Assembly: GCA_017893485.1 (NCBI GenBank)
Contig: CM030360.1
Span: 144,344,697-144,408,696, forward strand
Direction of reading: 5' to 3'
DNA length: 64,000 nucleotides
Source of the DNA: Hemerocallis citrina
Lineage: Eukaryota; Streptophyta; Magnoliopsida; Asparagales; Asphodelaceae
The notes beneath the pieces are model-generated. The model ran no database searches. It was given only the letters and a program-made list of their open reading frames with translations, and was not told the DNA's origin. Shown here one piece after another: positions 59,439 to 64,000 of the stretch (position 1 is its first letter; each line of letters opens with the position of its first letter). A program made the position numbers and the translations under genes.

Positions 59439-59935
59439 TGATGTGGTGTAGATGAGGTGGCACAATTAGGGCCCTCAGATCTCCTCAGATTCCGTTCTCC
59501 TGTGACCATCAGGTCAAACAAACCCAACGGCCTTCAACCAGCTCAGGCCCATGGGTAAACGGGTCCAACTCGGCCCGTTAGAACCTCAGACCCATTTTCC
59601 CTTGCCTATAAATACCAGATCCCCTCCTCACTTTCAAAGGCAATAAAAATTTCCCCATCTGAACCCTAGTTCCTGTTGCTTTCTCAGTGACTGACTAGAT
59701 CGTTAAAGGGCCTGTCGCCGGAATTTCTCCCTGTGTTTCTAGGCAGTGTGCAGGTACGAAAGTCCGAGCCAAGCTACAAAGATCCAAGCCGAGCATCCGG
59801 CCTCTACCTCTCTCCTCCTACTCCCGAGCCGGTCCTACAACCTAGGATCGGATCAATGCCAGTACTGCATCTTTCGCTTCACAAATTACAAGAACTCACA
59901 CCTGTTGCCCCCACACCCAAAAACAAACAGCATCA
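59439..59935 (+). repeat. Second Tat-C LTR (497 bp)
   Basis: TGATGTGGTGTAGATGAGGT to AGCATCA; TATAAATA at 59607-59614. It is followed by GGTTAAGCATC. The first four bases match the sequence after the 5' LTR, then it diverges into the 87-bp repeats with no primer site. Confidence 0.8.
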
Positions 59936-59940
59936 GGTTA

Positions 59941-60300
59941 AGCATCTTAGCTTGAGGAAGCTACCCCTGAGCACGAGATCACTGCCGAGCATTGAGGCTA
60001 GGGGGTCGGCACATAGCTTCCAGCTCTGGTGCCTTAGATTGAGGAACCTCCCCTGTGCTCGAGATCACTGCCGAGCATCAAGGATAGGGGGTCGATACAG
60101 AGCGTCGAGCTCAGGTGCCTTAGACTGATTATTCTACCCCTGTGCTCGAGATCACTGCCGAGCGTCGAGGCTAGGGGTTTGTACATAACGTCTAGCTCAG
60201 GTGCCTTAGCTTGAGGAAGCTACCCCTGTGCTCGAGATCACTGCCGAGCGTCGAGGCTAGAGGGTCGGCACAGAGTGTCAAGCTCAAGTGCTTTAGTGTT
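59941..60300 (+). repeat. 87-bp tandem array
   Basis: About four units with 'CCTTAG(C/A)(T)TGAGGAA', 'CTCGAGATCACTGCCGAGC' and 'GGCTAGGGGGTCGGCACA', starting near 59945, 60031, 60118 and 60204. It resembles the arrays 3' of pol in Tat elements in position and GC-rich style, not in sequence. Confidence 0.8.
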
Positions 60301-60474
60301 TGAAAATGAGGGAGAGCTAAGCTGCGCAATGGCTAGTTTGACATGCGGGCCGAGCACCGAGGGCTTCACTCTCAGTGATGCGTGTCCTTCTGACTTCATC
60401 TTCAAAAAATTCTAGGAGCCATTTTGCAAATTTTGAGGAGCCGTTTTGTGAGAATTGAGGAGTCACAAGTTTCC

Positions 60475-60482
60475 TATATATA
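60475..60482 (+). promoter_or_regulatory. TATA box before the sense accessory ORF
   Basis: TATATATA after GTTTCC, followed ~35 bp later by TTTCGCTCTCTCTCTAG, and ATG at 60623 in the context TTAATATGTCG. The layout matches a plant promoter and mirrors that of the antisense gene in Tat-1. Confidence 0.5.
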
Positions 60483-60622
60483 CATCCCATACTTTCTTCC
60501 TCATTTCTTACTTTCGCTCTCTCTCTAGACCCCAGAGCTTCTATCTCTAGAAGTTTTCCGTCACCAGCGATTAGCTTTTCGGAAATCTTTCTTGAGGCTT
60601 CAATCAGGTTAGTACTTTTAAT

Positions 60623-61176
60623 ATGTCGAGGGCTCAGACTGGCTCTTCACCCTCCACCCCTGGCGGGGACACCCATACGGACCTGACGGATTCTTCTTCT
60701 TGGGAAATAGCCGAGAATGTCTACATCGTGAAGCCGCTCCGCACTCGCAAGCCGTTCGTGGTGGAGTCCAGCGATTCAGATGAGGGGGTGCATTCTGCAG
60801 AAGGCGTCAGTGATGAGGAGGGGCAGATTGAGGGGATGGATTCTTCCTCTAGGGCCTCCATTCTCTGGCCACCCCTTCGCCTTGAATAAGCTCCCAAGGT
60901 TCGAAAGAAAAGGATGAAGTGGACCATGCCCGGTAGTCCTAACGAGATGATCCCTCCTCGAAGGCTGGATATCCCATTTCTTTCACAGCCATCATCGATC
61001 AGGATGTACCCGGATGACTTCGAAGATTTGGTCCACTACTGATACAGTCTTCCTCATCGAGTCATGTAAGGATCAAGATGAACGGTACACCGACCACGTT
61101 AATAGAGGATGATCTGCCGCTGATTTGCGTGAGCTACTTCATCAGGAGGGAGTTCAAGTTGATGGTTCCCATTACC
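60623..61176 (+). pseudogene. Tat-type accessory ORF (sense orientation), truncated by an LTR
   Basis: Reads 'MSRAQTGSSPSTPGGDTHTD', then an acidic serine-rich region ('VESSDSDEGVHSAEGVSDEE') to a stop at 60887-60889. The frame continues 'RKKRMKWTMPGSPNEMIPPR', 'RMYPDDFEDLVHY', stop, and in another frame from 61078 'TPTTLIEDDLPLICVSYFIR' and 'REFKLMVPI'. The last part has the shape of the start of the Transposase_28 domain seen in the Tat-1 antisense gene ('...CVFPVDSLIAGLRFPLHPF'). The LTR at 61177 cuts it off. Similarity is at the pattern level only; the orientation relative to the preceding LTR is sense. Confidence 0.45.
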
Positions 61177-62739
61177 TGTAACACCCCGAATTCCAAAATA
61201 CAACTGAATTCGAGATTCCACAGGATCTTTACACTTCTTTCATACAATTTTACAATGAATTTAAAACTTTTTACTTTACATCAGAGTTACAAGAAATCTT
61301 TACACTTTACAGCAGAAGCAAAATTACAATATTTATATAAATGAAATTACAACAACATTTGAATAATCTCTAAACATTAGTTCTTCTTTAATCTTTATCA
61401 TGCCATTAATTCTGCATACAAAACTGTGGGTACGTCAGTTTATTCAACCGACGAATATTATACACGGTCATCCTCTTTATGCCGGAAATAGTATAATTGA
61501 TTTTCCATATTTAACAAACACAAACTTGTTCACAAATCAAACTAAGGAGAATATCTTATTGATGTCGTGTTGTGATTGTGCGCTTAGTCCTTAATGTAGT
61601 TATTCATATTACATGACACTAATGCACACTTGTTCGGATTCTATGCATCCCATACTACATAGGTCCGAGGGCAAGCCTCTTATTCGTTCTTCATCTTATA
61701 GGGTTCAATCCCTCGTCATGACTTAATCTACTACTGTAACTACGATAAGTATCCTAGATGTCCTATGAGTACGAGCTCATGTACAGAAAAACTGGAGGGG
61801 AATCCCACGTCATGTCACGACACATCGTGAAGACAACCTATGGACAATTCAGCCTCCTTCATGGCACACGATCCTCTCGCAGTCACCAAACACCCCACAA
61901 GCGTCGCCAAGATCCCAATAATTCCAGAGTAGTGCCCACGTCATGTCACGACGCATCGTGAAGACAAACTGTGAATCACACCCACATCGTAGACTCGAGG
62001 CCCTCACACTTGTGTTTTTCTCTCACTTTCATCACCTCTTCACTATGTACTAATTCTTAATTTAATGAAATCATGAATAAAATCAATCTCTTAGAGTTAA
62101 CCCTCTCACCAATACCGGTCTTATTTCTTTCATTTCACATTGACCCAAACTTGGTCTTTTCAATTTCAAGAATCATATCTCATCACTTTTACTTGCCAGT
62201 GTGAGTTTTGGCTACACCCTAATTTTCAATTTCAATTCACAAATTCACATATCTGAGTTTGTCATACTCAAGAACATTTCTCTTTTTTAGTAACATGATT
62301 TCCAATCTTTTCATGAATCAATTATCACACATGGAGTTCAATTCTAAATCATGCATTCCATAACCAATATTTATTCCACATTAAAGTCATAATACGAAAC
62401 TTCTATTCAAAGTGAATATTCTCAAATCACCATTGTCACGCTACTCTTTAGCAAAATAACTCATATAAAAATTCACATTCATATTTTCTCGCACCAAAAA
62501 TTCCTTTTTAATACTTATCTTAATCACCTCGTGAAATCACATTTTTATGAAATTATACAAATATGAAACCATAGTTTCAAACACAATTTTACTTCAAAAA
62601 TACACTTTATTTCATTCCAATAACTCCAAATTAATTTTCATAAGTCGTATATGATTTTAGAATAATAACGGTATTTTTTCGGAATTTTTACACATCAAGA
62701 AAACCCAAAAAATTATTTTTTTAAAAATAACATTCTGGC

Positions 62740-62820
62740 CGCACCCAGAATCGAACTAGCGACCTAGGAGAAGACAGCCGTACGCGCTAGCCAACTGGCT
62801 GTTTGCGCTCAACGACATGA
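62740..62820 (-). other. tRNA-like module 1 in LTR
   Basis: The minus strand reads 'CAGTTGGCTAGCGCG' (A-box-like) and, ~40 bases later, 'TAGTTCGATTCTGGG' (B-box-like). Pairing of the ends is weak, so it is not called as a tRNA gene. Confidence 0.35.
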
Positions 62821-62889
62821 AAAGGAGACAGAGGGTTTTATACTCTCTGTTCGAGATCTGGGTTAATTTTTAAAATGCAAATAAAAGAA

Positions 62890-62992
62890 GGTGGCCACAA
62901 GTATCGAACCAGCAACCTCAAAGCACACACTCCCGCGCTACTGTAGCGCTAAAGGGCTCACCGACCACTTGAGCTATAGGCTCAGGTTGTTA
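62890..62992 (-). other. tRNA-like module 2 in LTR
   Basis: The minus strand reads 'TATAGCTCAAGTGGTCGG' and, after a longer spacer, 'GGTTGCTGGTTCGATACTTG', an A-box/B-box pair with the long spacing of a serine/leucine-type tRNA or a SINE head. No flanking SINE body was identified. Confidence 0.35.
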
Positions 62993-64000
62993 CAACTACA
63001 ACTTGAATTTTATTTAACTCGACTCTCTATTTCATTAGAACATTTCGATGTTCAAAAGCTCTTATCTTTGTTTTGCTTGCACCAAAAATTATATAAATCT
63101 CCAGAATGTATATTTTAACTTAAAATAACACCCTAGTGTTTTTAAAATAATTTTTCGGTAATTAAAGACACATTTCACATGCAATGATTTAATTTGCATA
63201 CTATTCTTTTCATAATTCAATTTAACATTTCTCACATACAACTTGGTATAAAAATATTCACATTAATACCCTGTTTTTCCCTCTTTCATAAACCCAAATA
63301 CAAATAGGATAATTTTATTCATTAGTAACTATATCACGATAGTCCATTTAGCACATAAAGGATAATTTCATCTACTAGCATTTTGCACTTAATTTTGGCA
63401 TTATCAAAAATCCCAATACAATATTTCCTTAACTACAAACAATTCGCACACAAAATTAAGATTCACAACAAGTTATCATACAATCTTATCAAGCATTAAT
63501 TTAATCAACTAGCAAGTCTAGTTTTACAATTAAGGTACTCTTATTAGTTTCTTTCATGCATCGTTACTTCAATCACACCTAACATGGTATCTAAATTAGA
63601 AATATAGAAAACCACCTACCTTATTTGGAGAGAAAAATCACACAACACTCCTAAACGAAAAAGAGCCCTTCTCCTCCTAGAATGAGCTTGCCAAACGAGT
63701 ACTCCTCCTCCTTACTTGATGTGCAAACCGAGCCCTCCTAAGTGCAAACCCGAGCCTCCAAAAGATGATGCCGGCCTCCTTGATGCAAGCACACACAGTT
63801 CCTTCACTCTCAATCTTTTATTCTCACTTCCTACTAATAATCCACTACTAATAATTTGTTTTCTTTCACTATAGGTTTGGAGAATGAAGAGTGCAAGAAT
63901 AACTAGGCTAGGGGGGTATTTATACTAAATTTTGGGACAAATAGAGGGCTAGGATTGATCTAGGAGTTAAGGAACAAAGGCTAGGATTTAATGAGAAGTT

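Larger units (their letters stand above)
53255..59935 (+). mobile_element. Tat-C: decayed Tat-lineage element
   Basis: LTR-like ends at 53255-53770 and 59439-59935 share a TGATGTGG start and CATCA end, and both contain TATAAATACC. Between them are gag, protease, reverse transcriptase, two RNase H domains and integrase, all with many stops. The LTRs differ by roughly 8% by eye, so it is much older than Tat-1. There is no target duplication (ATTCT versus GGTTA) and no polypurine tract before 59439, and no accessory region between pol and the second LTR. It is therefore probably a recombined or deleted element. Confidence 0.8.
61177..64000 (-). mobile_element. Divergent chromovirus-type LTR, running off the window end
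   Basis: Starts TGTAACACCCCGAATTCC and is colinear with the LTRs at 9258, 17345 and 26885. Shared landmarks are 'GGGTACGTCAGTTTATTCAA' at ~61429, 'TATGCATCCCATACTACATA' at ~61643, and TATA (minus strand) at 63917-63924. It is clearly another subfamily: the CAGTCGACTG cluster is missing and two tRNA-like modules are present instead. Whether it is a solo LTR or part of a full element cannot be seen. No small ORF within it is considered a gene. Confidence 0.85.

Noticed and set aside
62740..62992. Functional tRNA genes
   Set aside because: A- and B-box-like motifs are present but acceptor stems do not pair convincingly.

Overview
The window reads as intergenic DNA of a flowering-plant nuclear genome. 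Evidence for this is Ty3/gypsy retrotransposons of the Tat and chromovirus (Tekay/Del-like) lineages, CACTA, hAT and L1-type LINE elements, GT-AG introns, and broken pieces of plant genes (an ARIA-like ARM-repeat protein, a TOPLESS-related corepressor, a non-specific lipid-transfer protein). I see no intact host gene, rRNA, functional tRNA or CRISPR array. The species cannot be named from this sequence.

Left three quarters (1-47480): one nested stack, resolved by exact target-site duplications. The oldest layer is the 3' end of a Tat element (Tat-A) whose 3' LTR starts at 2372. A hAT transposon (2495-46916, 8-bp TSD GCCTCTTT) split that LTR. A long solo LTR (LTR-B, 3563-44533, TSD GATAT) split the hAT transposase. 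LTR-B was hit twice: by a CACTA element (5516-23980, TSD TAG) and by a 16.7-kb Tat element (Tat-1, 25543-42197, TSD GTATA). The CACTA element was entered by a complete chromovirus (9258-20186, TSD GTTTG) and a small hAT MITE (21005-21430, TSD GGTGTAAG). Tat-1's gag was entered by a solo LTR of the same chromovirus family (26885-29710, TSD CTACC). With the insertions removed, the hAT transposase and the Tat-1 gag frames become continuous.

Most retrotransposon polyproteins here are broken by stops and frameshifts, although the LTR pairs are close (roughly 1% divergence for the chromovirus and 2% for Tat-1, counted by eye). The exception is a three-exon gene antisense to Tat-1, 3' of pol (38505-36168). 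It has its own TATA box, clean splice sites and an unbroken 726-codon frame. The CACTA element carries spliced fragments of two host genes.

Right quarter (47481-64000): a pair of direct repeats flanks lipid-transfer-protein gene debris and a 5'-truncated LINE (49338-51705, 17-bp TSD). A heavily decayed Tat element (Tat-C, 53255-59935) follows. Next is a fragment of a Tat accessory region with 87-bp tandem repeats and a sense-oriented accessory ORF. That ORF is interrupted by a divergent chromovirus LTR running off the window end (61177-64000).
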